From positions 1 to 64,000 of the forward strand of contig CAJNOJ010000020.1 in the NCBI GenBank assembly GCA_905250025.1: DNA of 64,000 bases, written 5' to 3'. Within the stretch, counting starts at the first letter, position 1; each line of letters starts with the position of its first letter. Positions 50,054-62,680 of this stretch are shown in pieces. The notes below the pieces were generated by a model. It saw only the letters and a program-made list of their open reading frames with translations, had not been told where the DNA came from and made no database searches. The stretch comes from Adineta ricciae. Taxonomy: Eukaryota; Rotifera; Eurotatoria; Adinetida; Adinetidae. The position numbers and the translations under genes were made by a program.

Positions 50054-53000
50054 TTACTCAGTTGAAGTTGTACTAGCACCAGCCTTGCGTACTTCTCCTT
50101 CCAGTAACTCTCGCATATCGGCCATGGCTTTACCAATATGTTTACCAAACCGTTGCGAATCCTAGAGTAGAGTTTAGCAAAGTAGATCGATAAACAGTCT
50201 GATTGAAAGCGCTTACGGTTTCTGATGATGACTTATTCGATGAAATATGAAAGAAGATAAGATCTTCCGATGCAATTATATAACTAACACCATAACCATC
50301 AGCAGCGACCTAAAGGTAAAACAGAAATGATTCATTGAGCAAGAGCAGATTATCTCTTGTAATTCAAATTAGTAGCGAGCAAGAGCATGCAGCAGAGCAA
50401 CAAACAAATAATTAGTGCAAGAAATTCAAGCAAAGGAAAACAAGATCTTCACGTTTACCCTAACAATTATGCCCGATCTCTTATTTATGTAATCTGCAAA
50501 GTATTCTCATACGAGAGAGACTTCAATTAGCATCGTGAAATCAAAGAGCGTCTACTTCTGCCGACTCCACAAACAAAATGATAACTCACAGGTCCGAAAC
50601 CACCACCGGCCATAGCCCCTTTCTTTCTCCGTTCTTCACTATTATATCGATCTTCATAGAAAGCAGGTGTCTATTAGATGAGTGAACAAAAAAGAAAGTG
50701 CAAACATGCAATGATACAACGGGGTTAAAACTAAGCACAATATTAGTGAACATTGAATGCTAATTTTCTCACAGGTCCGAAGCCGCCGCCAGCTCCTATG
50801 ACGCCTTTGAATTTTGTCCAACCAATTTTGTCTGCAAGCTCTGGTTTTTGAGCAATCAATTTTTGGACATGTTTATCGTCGTAGAGCGTCGGCGTCTTAT
50901 ATAGATGTGTTCGTTTCGGAAATGACTTGTCTCTCAACTAAGAAGATGTGTTTCACTTACCTGACTAGTCGACAATTTCCATGGTTCCTGAAGAACCTGT
51001 TGAAGAAATGGCGAATCCAGACCAAGAAATTTCGACACAACATAAAGACAAAACAAATGTCGATCAATCCCTTTGCCTGTCATCGCGTCACGATATTGTT
51101 GCTGATGATAATCACAAGCTAGTCGAAGTAAGTTTATGCGTTCAGCTTTCTAAACAAAACAGTGTTGATGAACAAATAACTAAACCAATCAGTTAGTGAT
51201 TCATACCGTGACATTTGGATCTTCCATTGCTTTTACCCATAGACTTGATTCAATTGAACACGAACGAACAGTTTCTGTACGGCCATCACGAAAGAGTCGT
51301 GTCATCGATGCTTCATATGTTAAATTAAAATGGCCGGAATCCTTCAACAAACGGATTTCTGAGATTAGTTAACGGCAGAAATCAATCACATACACGATAA
51401 TGTGCTAACTGAAGTGCCATTTGAATGTAAGCATCAGGTGAGAGTTTACATTTCTTCATAAAACCTTTTCCATATGTATCCTGAACAAAAACATGGAGAT
51501 CGACATCGTTATAGATTTTCTTCGCTTGACTAAGACTTTTTTCGATCATAATTTGACACTAAAACATCAGCAAATGGAACCACGATGAATCTTACAAAGA
51601 TGTCTCACGTTTTCAGAAATATTCCATCGGAGTTTAACGGGTTTAAGTGCGGTAAAGCGAGGTGTGCCACGCGTATTACCGAGTTCATTGTAACTAAAAA
51701 TCAGATCGTTTATCGAAAATCGAATAACAATCCATTTACCCATAGTACAGAATGTCTTCCGAAAGTACGTATTCAACCATATGGCCGGAAATGGGCGCAT
51801 CAGCCTAATACGAGAAGAATATATCTTGCAAGTAGCTAAGTATTCAAACTATCTTACCCAACTATGTTCGACATTGAAACCGAACTAGAAATAAAAATGA
51901 TTCATCTTAGAAATCGCATCGAGTTCGTTGATATTCACATACCACAGCATTTTTACTAACAACAAACGTGAATGATTTGTCGAACCAACGATTGTATCCT
52001 TTACCATGGAGAATTGCATGAGCATATTCGTCGAATTTACCAGTCATATTCTAAAGTGCGAACAATGAGATTTATCAAACGTACGAGAAGTATTCTGTGT
52101 TAGACGCAAAACACCATGATTAGACAAAACGTATTAGAACAATAATAAGTCATATTTAGTGTTATCGGACGAAAATAGATATTAATGTTGTTTACCCCTT
52201 TCTCGGCCGCTGACACTGGTGTATTTTTATCTCGCTGGATGGAGTCGAATTCATAATTATGAAAGGGTATGAGGAATTTAACTTACAGTTCCGATTTCGA
52301 AATCTTCGTCATCCAAAATGAGTACGAATGCGGCCTTTTCGATCGCTTCTAACGAATACCGATTGACACCAGAACGAAAATATTTTTGGCGAGCGTCTGC
52401 CCAAAGCGGTCGTTCACCAGCTGTCAACGCAGCCAAGTGTTCTTCACCATTATCAGGTAAGGTTGTATCACGAAGAATTTCATCCAATTGACTGAAACAC
52501 AAAGTCGTATGAAAACTATCTAACAGCTAATTCAACGCACAGTTGAAGTTCACATGGTTCCAGAAGAGTGTTTTTGTAGAACATGTAGACCTTATACCAA
52601 CGTCCTTTATGATAAACAGCAATATGATGACTGTCGGAATAATGGACGATTTTATCTAAGATCAAAAACATTATATGGGAAATTTTCTATCGAACGAAGA
52701 AGTACCTGTTTCTTTGCCAGGTATGCGGACAGTATTGAATTGACGTTCATATTGACTTGAACATAAAGGAATTAATTTCTGTACCATAAGCTAGAATGAA
52801 AATCTTGAGGGTGAGTATGTCTAACATTGCCGTCACGAATGACATACAGGTTTGACAGTTTCATGATCCAGTTCAGTACGGTATCGAAAAGCCGCACATG
52901 TGACGTTGGCTGCTCGTGCTGTTTGAATGGTTGTTGGTCGTACATTGATTGCATCCTTGACAAAGAAAAAGACAAATTTTGAAACTCGATGGGTTTGTTT

Positions 53001-53915
53001 TATTTCGATATAATCGATTAAAATACGTACGAGACCGTAGAAATTACTATTGACCATAATTGCCGATCGACCACGTAGATAAATGAACTTTTCCCACCAA
53101 TCCGACACCTAAATAACTCTACGTTAGTTAGACTAAATCGCAAAGCAAAGACTGACATAATTTGACGAAATAATCCACTTAAGCCAGAGATATCTCTGCA
53201 ATTTCCTTGCAATTGTTTGTTTGAATTCTTCGGCTAATCTTTCCATACGCTGATACTCAGAATCATCATACAATGGTCGCACTGATCTCAAGTAACGTCG
53301 TAGTGTATCATCCAAACTTGGTAACGGTAGTGTTGGCAAAAGGTTTTGACATGAATATAGCGATGGATTACGGCCGACACATAACTTCACCAGCACCGAC
53401 CAAATCTTGGGTACTAAGCCAAGTTCCGTTCCATGCTCATGATACATCCAGCCATGATAGGAGAATAATTTCTTCAATGTGTATTGTCGAACTTGTGTAA
53501 GAACAACGTAAACACCGGCGCCAAAAGTAATGCAAGCAATAATTTTTGCATTTTTTGGTGCAAAGTAGCGTTGGAAGATATGTTCGTCCAGCCAATCAAT
53601 AGCATTGAATGACGGATCATGACCTTTGAAATATAGTACGGAGACAATTCCGCAACAAGCAATACCACGAAGTGGATGACCAGGATATAGTGAGTTGTAA
53701 AGAGAATTTAATGTGCGACGATAACGAAGTTTCCAAGAGCGTAAACCAGCGTAGATGAGTGCTTTGAAAACGTCATAACTTACGTCAACATTAAATCCTA
53801 GATAAAGTAAATAAACAAACAAAGAAAGTGAATGAAAAGAGATACGAATATTTTAAAATGCACCTTCAGGACCAACGGTAAAGGAGAATGCAACAGCTTC
53901 ATGTGCCTCGGCCAT
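50054..53915 (-). CDS. CPT1: Carnitine O-palmitoyltransferase 1 (multi-exon, with alternative exons)
   Basis: The start is at 53913-53915 ([18 protein letters not shown]), identical in style to vertebrate CPT1. Two membrane segments follow (around [13 protein letters not shown] and [16 protein letters not shown]), then [22 protein letters not shown] and [20 protein letters not shown]. The catalytic motif is [12 protein letters not shown]; its His codon is 51864-51866, with an intron right after the Trp. [53 protein letters not shown] and a C-terminal ASTTSTE complete the protein; the stop is at 50054-50056. CPT1 sits in the mitochondrial outer membrane and transfers long-chain acyl groups from CoA to carnitine, the malonyl-CoA-sensitive step of fatty-acid entry. 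All key residues appear intact. Two versions of the exon before VAADGYG and a 39-nt cassette (52196-52234) suggest several isoforms. Confidence 0.95.
50590..50670 (-). other. CPT1: CPT1 alternative exon B (81 bp, 27 codons)
   Basis: The acceptor is tctaatag before ACACCT; the donor is GGACCT|GTGAGT. It is phase 0 at both ends and encodes [18 protein letters not shown] then AMAGGGFGP. It is 14 codons shorter than exon A and has a more basic middle. Using both exons in one transcript would duplicate the invariant GGGFGP, so mutually exclusive use is the natural reading. Confidence 0.8.
50773..50895 (-). other. CPT1: CPT1 alternative exon A (123 bp, 41 codons)
   Basis: The acceptor is atataag before ACGCCG; the donor is GGACCT|GTGAGA. 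In frame (phase 0 at both ends) it encodes [12 protein letters not shown] through GAGGGFGP. It can join the upstream exon ending EPWKLSTSQ and the downstream exon beginning VAADGYG. It carries the same start (TPxxYxD) and end (GGGFGP) as exon B, so the two are copies of one ancestral exon. Confidence 0.8.
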
Positions 53916-54458
53916 GATTAATTCGACGATGGAATGGAAATATTTTTCGTTGAAATTTCGCTTTACTTCGCTGTACTTTGACCCGTTCTCTTCGTTCTTA
54001 ATGGAAAGGAAGTATATGTATGTGTATGCGAATGCGCGTTAGTTTAACGTACGCTACAGAATGAAAGAAAAAAGAAAAAAAAGAAGAGAAAAGAAGAAAA
54101 TATGACGAGTAGTACGATATGCGTAACTCCATTACAGAACACAAACAATTTTGTATGCTTTTTATAACGATACAAAGATAAATATACACGAATCTCTGTT
54201 AAAAAAACGAAAATGTTTTTTGCTGCTAACTTGTCATATCACCACAATCATCGATTATCTAATCAGTTAGGTAAAAGTTAAACAATGATCATTCATATTT
54301 ATTATTTATGTCATTCAAACAGAAAAAAAGAACCTAACAAAACCCATTATTTTCATTCTTTTCGAACTAAATATTACACTTCACAACAAACAGATAATAA
54401 CATGCAAAATAATGTTAAGAATAGTTATAAGGAAGAACTTCAAACTAAAATAAAACAA
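53916..54458. other. Intergenic, no gene seen
   Basis: This gap lies between the CPT1 start and the TFG stop, both on the minus strand. It contains an A/G-rich tract at 54060-54105. It should hold the CPT1 promoter and TFG 3' UTR. Confidence 0.5.
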
Positions 54459-55615
54459 TTATGATTGAGGATGATATTGTTGAACGGGATTGTAGTAGGA
54501 GTTTTGTGGAGGATAGGCACCATATGGTTGTTGAGCAGCCATTGGTGGTGGCGGCGGCGGCGATGAAGCATGAGCAAACGGTGAACTGTTTGCTGCCGGC
54601 TGTTGTGGTGGATATGCATTGTTGGGTGCATAGCTCGGATGTGCTGGTCTTTGTTGGTATAAATTCTGCTGTTGACCATAATATCCTCCTTGTTGTGGAG
54701 GTGGCTGAGGAGAAACTGTTGTCGGTGAGGATGTTGGTTGGTGATATTGATGAGCAGTAGCTGCAGTTGGTGGTGTACTGGGAGAAAGAATTGTTGGTGG
54801 CCCGTTGCTACTTGGAGTCGCTACAGGGGGAAATCTTGGTGTTGTGTTATTGAGTGCAGGTAGTACGCCAGTAAATGTTGTTGGCGGAGGACCAAATGTA
54901 TTTGTTCTTGCATCTTGCTCTGGTTTGAATACTGAAGGAACAAAATTTGTTGCTGGTGTTTGTGAAGCATTAACTAAATTTCAAGAAGAATAATTATACT
55001 ACTTGGTATAACAATGCTTTTCTTCTTACGCATATGATTTGCATTTAATTGCGGAGTTTCTGCTGTTGCAGATACTGATTTCTGTGATTCAATTTCATTT
55101 GCTGTTGCTGGTGCATCTGACACGTCATTTGTTGGCAATTGAAGACGATCAAGAATGGTTTGAACTGAGTTTCGAATGGCTTGTAACTCCGTCCGAAAAG
55201 TTTTCTCATCAATGAAATCTCCTTGTTTATCTGAATTTGCATTGATTTGTTCATTACCATTGACAAATACAAATAGACGAAGAACTTTATGAAAATGTAA
55301 AGCCACTGTCAGATCACTATCATTCGAAAGAGTGACTTTATCTCCATCATCATCCAAATATTTGATTATCAAGTCATCGGTATTCGATATTTTACCAACA
55401 AAGATACGCTGCATCATCAGAACAAGTTCTACAACAGTAATGCTTTACTCTTAGTTTTATCACACGGAACAGACTTTACCATTCAATGTTAAATCTTCAT
55501 TATTGATCATCATTTTCCGGATATCATCAGCTAATTGAGCTTTGATGATCAATTGACCTGATAATTTGTCATTGTTCATTGTAGCGCAAGTAGATGAAGT
55601 TGGTGAGCTAGTCAT
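54459..55615 (-). CDS. TFG: TFG, PB1-domain protein of ER exit sites
   Basis: The start is at 55613-55615 (MTSSPTSSTCATMNND); the second Met may be used instead. The PB1 domain spans residues ~17-100: KLSGQLIIKAQLADDIRKMM, NEDLTLNELVLMMQRIFVGK and YLDDDGDKVTLSNDSDLTVA. The last is the acidic OPCA-type cluster. A short coiled coil follows (FRTELQAIRNSVQTILDRL). The C-terminal half is Pro/Gln/Ser/Tyr/Asn-rich and disordered, ending PVQQYHPQS at TAA 54459-54461. This order matches human TFG, which oligomerises through PB1 and coiled coil and organises COPII carriers between ER exit sites and ERGIC. Three exons are evident, with introns near 55435-55480 and 54975-55025. Confidence 0.88.
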
Positions 55616-58573
55616 TGATGAGAATTGATTGTACGATATCAGAACAAGAGGATAGCTATCAATCTCACAAGGATAGCCACGTTGATATCAACATGAATAG
55701 ATATAGGTGTTTCCAACGCCAATGAGTGTCTTGATTAATAGAAGAAAATTAGGTGAAGACGTTCGAGTTGGTTTTTAGATAAATTCGAAATGATTTTAAA
55801 ACATTCTTCATTCATTTGAGAGATAAATAATTTGCCTCCTGCAGATGTCCTTCTATCATGGAACATTAAGTCGAAGTTAACAGAATGTGTTACTGATTAG
55901 CAATAACTGCGTCATATGACGTTGATGAACTATTCTCTGACTTTATGAATATCAGTCATAAAGATGATTAACTTTTTATTTTTCTACATGTGGATAAGTA
56001 TAAAGATCAACTCTGAATAGTTGATAGATGACTATATCTCATTCTCTGGATAGAATTATTCGTGCTAGTCAGCAAGCTCACCTTTCTAAGTTGTTTTTCA
56101 GATCATCCTTGAAAATTCTCCTTGTATTCTTTGACATTTATTGTTTAGGGAAATAGTCATTTTTCTCGTTCTATGTTTGAATTTTCTTGTAATGTTATAA
56201 CATAAATCAATCAATGATGATTAAACTTTGTGTTCGTCACAACACTTCGTAAACTAATCTATTCCCCAGGAGAATTCCTCTCGCTACACAACATGCATTC
56301 CATTACTTGGCATATACAACTTCTTCGTCTTCTTTTTTTTTTCGTATTAATTAATATCTGGTAAATCAGTCGACATTGTACTGCTTAATCTAGCTTTGGC
56401 AAGCGTGCATGTCTTCACTGAAATCAAACACCGCTCTCGTCGATTGAATCGCGTGTATTATCTTTTTTCTGAAACATAAAACGATGTTTATTCAATAATA
56501 TGAGACATAGAAAAGATGTCTGAATTATTTAGTTTGTCTCTCGATAATCTCACTGAAGAAATCTTTGTTTGGTTGATTGTAGAAAATTGAAGTATGATCA
56601 GTCGTTTTTGTTTTCTATAAATCAATTTGTGTGTTTCGATACAATTATGTTATTATCCGACGTTTTTCCAGATGAAGAAATTATAGATCCAAGTGTCTAC
56701 TTGATAAAATAGCGCTTAATGTTCTTTTATCGAGTGCTTTTTTAAACTAATAACTTCCTTGTGGAGGAAAACCTAGAACGATTTAAGCCGAGAGGCGATG
56801 AAAAGGAAGAGAAGTTTTTTAGTTCATTGTTGGTATGAACTGATGAGATCGATTAATATAACGGATAAGCGTATGAATGAAAGTGGTAATGTTAGCTCTC
56901 TGCTTCTATCGTTATCTTGTTTTTCTCTTATTCAGCCATGCAGCTTTTCTTTTATTGTTGTTCTTGGTAATGTTTCTCGAATGAAATAAGTTCTGTTATC
57001 GTTCTATAGAGCGTGTTGTTCAGGGAATTGTTTTCAAGAAGGGAAGAACGAGAGAAAAATAGATGCAGTTCTTCATTTTTCCTTCTTTCTTGTTTTTATA
57101 TCTAGACATGTTCCTAACTAAGGCTTAGAGTAAAAAACGAGACGTTGATGCATCTTCGCACACCGTCGAACGCGCCATTCGACTGTTATTATTTAGTGAT
57201 GAGCAGGCAACAAGCAGTTGAAGCTCTAAGAAAAGGGGAGAGAAGAGAGGTAAGAAAAAAAAATGAAAAGATTTTATACTGACGTCAAATGCGCTGATAA
57301 TAAGATGACGGTAGTGTTGCTAGTTTAATTGTGTAGAACAACTACCAACGGTTTGACTAGCAATTGAGAAGACATACACATCTCCGGTTACTTTCTCTTA
57401 CTTGAATAGAGTTATAAAGAGAAAAAAAGGAGAGAAATTGCTTGTTGCTGCCTATTATTAACGATGTCTTTTCATTTGACATTCTTCTCTTCGTCGAGGT
57501 GCAAATCTGCTTGAGAGCTAACTAGTTACTTTATATTCTAAATTATACGAAGAAGAAGCTCTTTTGTTAAACTATTTTTATTACTAAATAAATAGTTGTA
57601 AATAGAAATGGATGTGCGAATAGATCAATAGGAAAACAAGTCGAGAGGTTTTGACTCGATGATTGATAAGTTCTATTTTAGAAAAAAAACAAAACAATGA
57701 ACTATGACAAATAAAAATACATCGAGCAAAGTCACATTTTCTTCATTTATGAGTATGTCTTTTGCTCTGTTTCTTCCTTCCTATCACAATCCATGCTTTT
57801 TTTTATTTCCTTTGATGACGACAAATTCCATACATCTTGCTGTCTATCTGTCTATTTAAAATATTGTGCGTGTATGCATGCGTTCTTCTATGCTCTTCGT
57901 AGAGAGAAGAAAAAACCCGTCACATCATCTGTGATTGTTGTCTTGTGGCAATGACCTTGATCAAATCAAACTCTTCTCATTGTAATATTTAACCATTCCC
58001 TTCTTGTTATTTTGCTTCTCTTTGTCTATAATTCTTGACAATTGTATGTCTATCTCTGATTTTTCTTGAATATCGTTATAACTCGACTGAAAGTCAAGGC
58101 CCGGAAGAAAAAACTGACGACATATGTATATATAAATTATTGAAATTAAAAGCTTTTCTTTCGCCTTTCAGAATTTTATGCATATATGTCCTTGCACGAC
58201 GATGATGAACTGTCGAAAACGAGAACTATGCCGATTAGGATGTCTTCCATTTAATGAATTCGTTGTGAGCGATGTTATCTATCAATGAACGTAACGGTCC
58301 GCTTTATCCAAGGTAAAATATGTTCCTGACATTTATTTTCCCTGAATAAATAAGACCATTATCTATCAAATTTATTTCTAATATTAACAGTTTTTCTCAC
58401 TGCCGATTTAGTTGCGTTCAGAAAAAAGAGAAGGAAAAGAGAAAATTTGACAACAGGAAGCAAACATTTTTTGTTTCCCAAGCTGATAATTTATCTAAAA
58501 ACAAAGAAATCGTGATAGATTAGTTGAGGAAAAACTACCACCTCGTTTACCATGTTTGCCTATGTAGAAGATC
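55616..58573. other. Gene-poor AT-rich stretch (2.96 kb)
   Basis: This lies between the divergent starts of TFG and the WS/DGAT gene, so promoters of both should be here. I see no recognisable coding sequence on either strand. There are T-runs, a gtctatctgtctat element at 57842-57855, and many short A/T-rich frames. A tRNA or other small RNA cannot be excluded by eye. Confidence 0.5.
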
Positions 58574-58713
58574 ATGCAAGTGGACAGTCGATGGGCTGAA
58601 CTAGTTGTGGCTAATCAAGGTTCTGTTCCATTTGGCATAAATCAACAGCTGTCATCTAATATTGATCGCCAAATATCCAGCATTCCTGTTCATTCACCAC
58701 CTGTTGTATCTGC

Positions 58714-58745
<32 letters not shown>

Positions 58746-61700
58746 CATTACTCACGGCTAGTGTCTTTCCTCCACAACGTGTCGAGCCAGTCGATATGCC
58801 TCGTCCGCCACAGCAACACCAAGCACAGAATCGAAACCGAACTGGTTATGTGCGCCCAGCTACCGCCGATGATCAACAGGGACAACCTTCTTATCCACGA
58901 ACCATACCCATTCGCCATGTAACACATCCTGCCGATCAGTCATCATTCGTTGTATTTCTACGACGTTTATCGACACTATCTTTTCTTCTATTCGTTTCGA
59001 CTCCATGTGTTATTATGGTCAGTTTGATTTTACCGATCATACTATTGTTACGAGCATTCATTCGATTGACTTGTCGTTATCATTGTACAATAACACCCTG
59101 TACGTGTGATTACCTATCAGCAGGTGACTTATTCTGGTTGTATAATAGTAAAACATCGATAAATCGAAATAAGAATGAAGACACAACGAAATTGAATACA
59201 CAATCAAATGCACCATCTGCAGCGGCGGTTTTCTTTCTCGAAGGTACTATTGATTGTCCATCTTAGCAGTTTATTTTCTTATCTTTATATTTAGGTCCAG
59301 TTAATGAAAATGCTCTAAAGAAACTTCTTATCAATCGCTTAATTACGAACACTTCCCGACGTGGTTCAACGACCGGACAGAAGACCTTTCCGCGTTTCTC
59401 CCAAATTATTCTTTCACACTTTTCCGGTACCATGTGGATTGATTATTCCGCCTTTTCCATCGATGAACACGTTCACGAAATTCCACGAGATATGAACAAC
59501 GACGAGGACATTCAGTCATACATCTCAACTCTCGTCTCTAATGAACTTCCGTTTACTCGACCCCTTTGGCATCTGTATTACAAAAATCGTTCATCAGTGC
59601 GTCCGAATGATAGTGTGCTTATCTTTCTCTACCATCCAGTTCTATCCGATGGCATATCATTGATACGCATTTTGCTAAAACATGTTGTTGATAATCGAAC
59701 AACCCAACTCGATTTAAAGCCACGTTATGCCGGTCGCCATGGCGAGCATATCTTTGATTACATCAAAGCGTATTTGTTTGGACATATGTTATTGTTTAGT
59801 AAAATTCTATTTAATTCGTCTCGAGATAACTTTCTCAAACGGATTACTCATCCGAACCCATTACCGACAACGAATTTGAATCAACGGCAACGAATTGTGC
59901 TCTGGTCTTCACCGTTTAATCTAACGCGAGCAAATCGAATGAAGCTCGTCACACGAACACGTATGAACGATTTACTTTCAACTGCCGTTATTTCATGTGT
60001 GAAACTCTACCTCGAAACACACGGGTAAGATCGAGATTTTCTTTGATCTTAAACTAGATGAGGAACAAATTCTACACTGAAGAGATTTTCGTAGTAATCT
60101 AATTAGCACTTTTGTTATCAGAAAATTGAATTTGGCTGAAAAGAGCCCAAGGATTATCCTTGTTTATAGACCAATGTCACACAAAAAAGAGCACTTTTCA
60201 CATATCTAGTTTTCGAAAGAGATTGTCCTTGATGACATTTCGATATTCATCGATCCGTTGAGATTTCATCCAATTAACATTGATCAATAAAAGATTTCAT
60301 TGGGGGGATTATTTCTCGTATAATCATTCCGCAAGATGAAATTTTTGCATCTTTCTTTGAATATTAGTTTGGCCAATGCAGAAAATATTAATTGCATCAT
60401 GCCGTGTGATCTACAATCGAATACAGCGAATATTGTTATGGGAAATCATATTGCACATATATCACTGAATCTACCTTTGCATATCGAAGGAAATATTCCA
60501 ACGCTATGGTCATTTAATGATAATACAAAGCGAATGAAACAAAATGCTGATTATGCAACAATGTTTTTATTTAATTATATTTCCTACCTTCTGTTTCCAA
60601 TTGGAATCGGTAAGTTCGAAGAACTGGTGATACAATTGCACAGTTTTCATCTCTTCACTTTTCTTTTCATTCAAGCGAATCGATTGATGGCTCGGATTTA
60701 TAACAATGCTAGTTTATGGTTAACAACAATTGCTGCAGGCAGCAGTACCACATTAGCATCGATGTCCATATGTAATCGAGAAGTTCGTAGTTTAGTGTGC
60801 CTTAATCCCAGTATTGGAACATACAGTATTAACTTTTGTGTGACATCGTATTCGGATGAAATTCGCCTTGCTGTTAGTTGTGATTCAAATCTTGTGCCTA
60901 ATCCACAATTTTTTACCGAATGTTTTATTCAACAGGTAGAAGACGAAAACGAATATTTCAGATTCACTTGTTCTTTCTTTTGATTGGATGTAGTTGAATC
61001 TGGTTTATGATCTTCTCGCACATAGAAGAATACCCGGTGAAATTCGACGTATCACTCGGCCACCGAAGTTTGCGCCGCCGAAGAAGAGTATTAGTAGCAT
61101 ATCCGACATATCCGATGATTTAACAATTGAAGAAGTAAGCTGATCAAGAAGGATGGAGAGAAATAGTTTCGGATATTTCTAGATTCAATCGAAAATGTCC
61201 ACGCTACAACAAGAATTACTTTCATTGAAAAGTCAGTTCGAAAATGTTGACGCGACTGATCCATCGGGTCAAACTCAACGTTTAATCATAACAACCAAAT
61301 TGGAAGAATTACGACGTGAATTCCGAGAATTGCTAATCAAGTTGCAAGAACGTCAATGTGAAATGTCAGGTATGATCCCAAGTGATGAAGAAGATGAAAT
61401 GGATCCACACGTACGAGTACGTCTACGATCTGCAAGCGTTGCTTCGAAGATTTCTTTGAGATCAAATGAACAAAGACAAGTTTCCTCAAGGTACACGGAT
61501 CGTGTTACAAGAAAGCTTCTTATACTCGTTCACTTTTGTTTATTCAGAAATTATCAATTAGAAGATGGAAACGAATGCATTCCAGGGACAGTGCAAAATT
61601 CTGTTTCATCGTCGAAAATGAATTTTGTCGGACAACGATTGGTAAGATCCACAGATGTATAGTTTCTGTCCTTTCATCGAAATTTTTCTTCAGAATAATC

Positions 61701-61894
61701 GAGAACTTGCCGGCATGCGTCGTGCTCAATCGGTGAGTGTTTGCGAAGACACCAGCGTGGATATTCCACGTCCAACAACGATCGTAAGTCGAACGCGTCC
61801 GACGACGCCATCGAAAAAGTTAATCACAACGACGAATGCAACGATTGTACATCTTGATCCACGTGAACATTGGAAAAATGGAAGTGGAAACTAA
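58574..61894 (+). CDS. WS/DGAT-family acyl-CoA O-acyltransferase with long C-terminal extension
   Basis: The ATG at 58574 leads into a disordered Pro/Thr/Gln-rich N-terminus. A strongly hydrophobic region follows (STLSFLLFVSTPCVIMVSLI, then LPIILLLRAF), then the start of the acyltransferase fold, YLSAGDLFWLYNS. The active site is YHPVLSDG at 59630-59653. It keeps the second His, Asp and Gly of HHxxxDG but has Tyr for the first His. The WES/DGAT C-terminal part has NCIMPCDL, MGNHIAHISLNLPL and SNLVPNPQFFTECF. An unusual tail follows: RPPKFAPPKKSISSISDISD, a coiled coil (KLEELRREFRELLIKLQERQ) and a Ser/Thr/Arg-rich end to TAA 61892. The family esterifies fatty acyl-CoA to alcohols or diacylglycerol (wax ester or triacylglycerol storage). 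One intron (60028-60367) is about 340 bp; the others are short. Substrate is unknown. Confidence 0.82.
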
Positions 61895-62680
61895 ATGAAT
61901 CTCAAGAGAAATCCATTGTTTTCATATCGTTGCTCAATCTCAGCTCCTTTTTTTTGTATATAGACCGATTGATTCAAATGGTCTTTCTTATATTTTTCTG
62001 AGCATCTATTTTTGTTTCGTTTGGTTCTACTTGTTGTCTTGTTTGTTTACTTCTTTTTTTGCATGTGAACTAATGGTTGAAAAGAACACGCAAGAATCGA
62101 CGAACTTCATGATGAGAGCTTCTTGTCTGCACTTCAAATTACACGACTATACACCAAAAGACTCCTTTTATGAATCTAAAATTAACTCATCTATTGCATG
62201 GTTTCTTATTAAAATCCCATCTTCCTACGGGTAACATTTTTCTATTAATAAATGTTAACATCTTTTTATTTCCATGAGATTACCTGTGTTTCTTGCTTTG
62301 TGACTCATCGAATCAAATTAATTTTGGTGTCAACCGTTATCTTAGATGCATCTCTCAGCTTATTCACGTTGAGTCCTATATCATATTGAAATTTAATCCT
62401 TCTTTGCGAAGTAAGAAACAATCAAACTATTATCCTGTGAGGTGTTACCTTACTAGGCTATAAAAAAAAACATGACCAGAGCACCCACTTTCTCTGTATG
62501 AGTAGGTATTGTCGTATTTCTGAATGATAAAAACAGGATTCTAAGGCGTCATCGAATAGAATTTATTTGCCGGGGGATTGCAAAGGGACAAATCATGTTC
62601 TACAACGTTATCCTTTCCATGTATATAAAGGAGAACAGAAGAGCACTGATAACCAAGCGTTGATTTTCATATTAGCAATA
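61895..62680. other. Intergenic, 3' UTR and promoter
   Basis: This gap separates two plus-strand genes. It holds the 3' UTR of the acyltransferase and the promoter of the VWA gene. I see no gene in it; the longest plus-strand frame (62031-62234) is unsupported. Confidence 0.5.
62622..62628 (+). promoter_or_regulatory. Candidate TATA box of the VWA gene
   Basis: TATATAA lies about 53 bp before the ATG at 62681, which would place a start site close to the coding region. A second TATAAAA-like site is near 62458. An acceptor-like attag ends five bases before the ATG, so a trans-spliced leader is an alternative explanation for the short 5' end. Confidence 0.3.

Noticed and set aside
50909..50963. 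23-bp intron in CPT1 ahead of alternative exon A (acceptor near 50940)
   Set aside because: A later acceptor (atataag, exon start 50895) gives a normal ~66-bp intron and an exon beginning TP, as in exon B and vertebrate CPT1.
62567..62680. Longer N-terminus of the VWA protein starting at 62567
   Set aside because: The codon there is TTG; the first in-frame ATG at 62681 opens a proper signal peptide.
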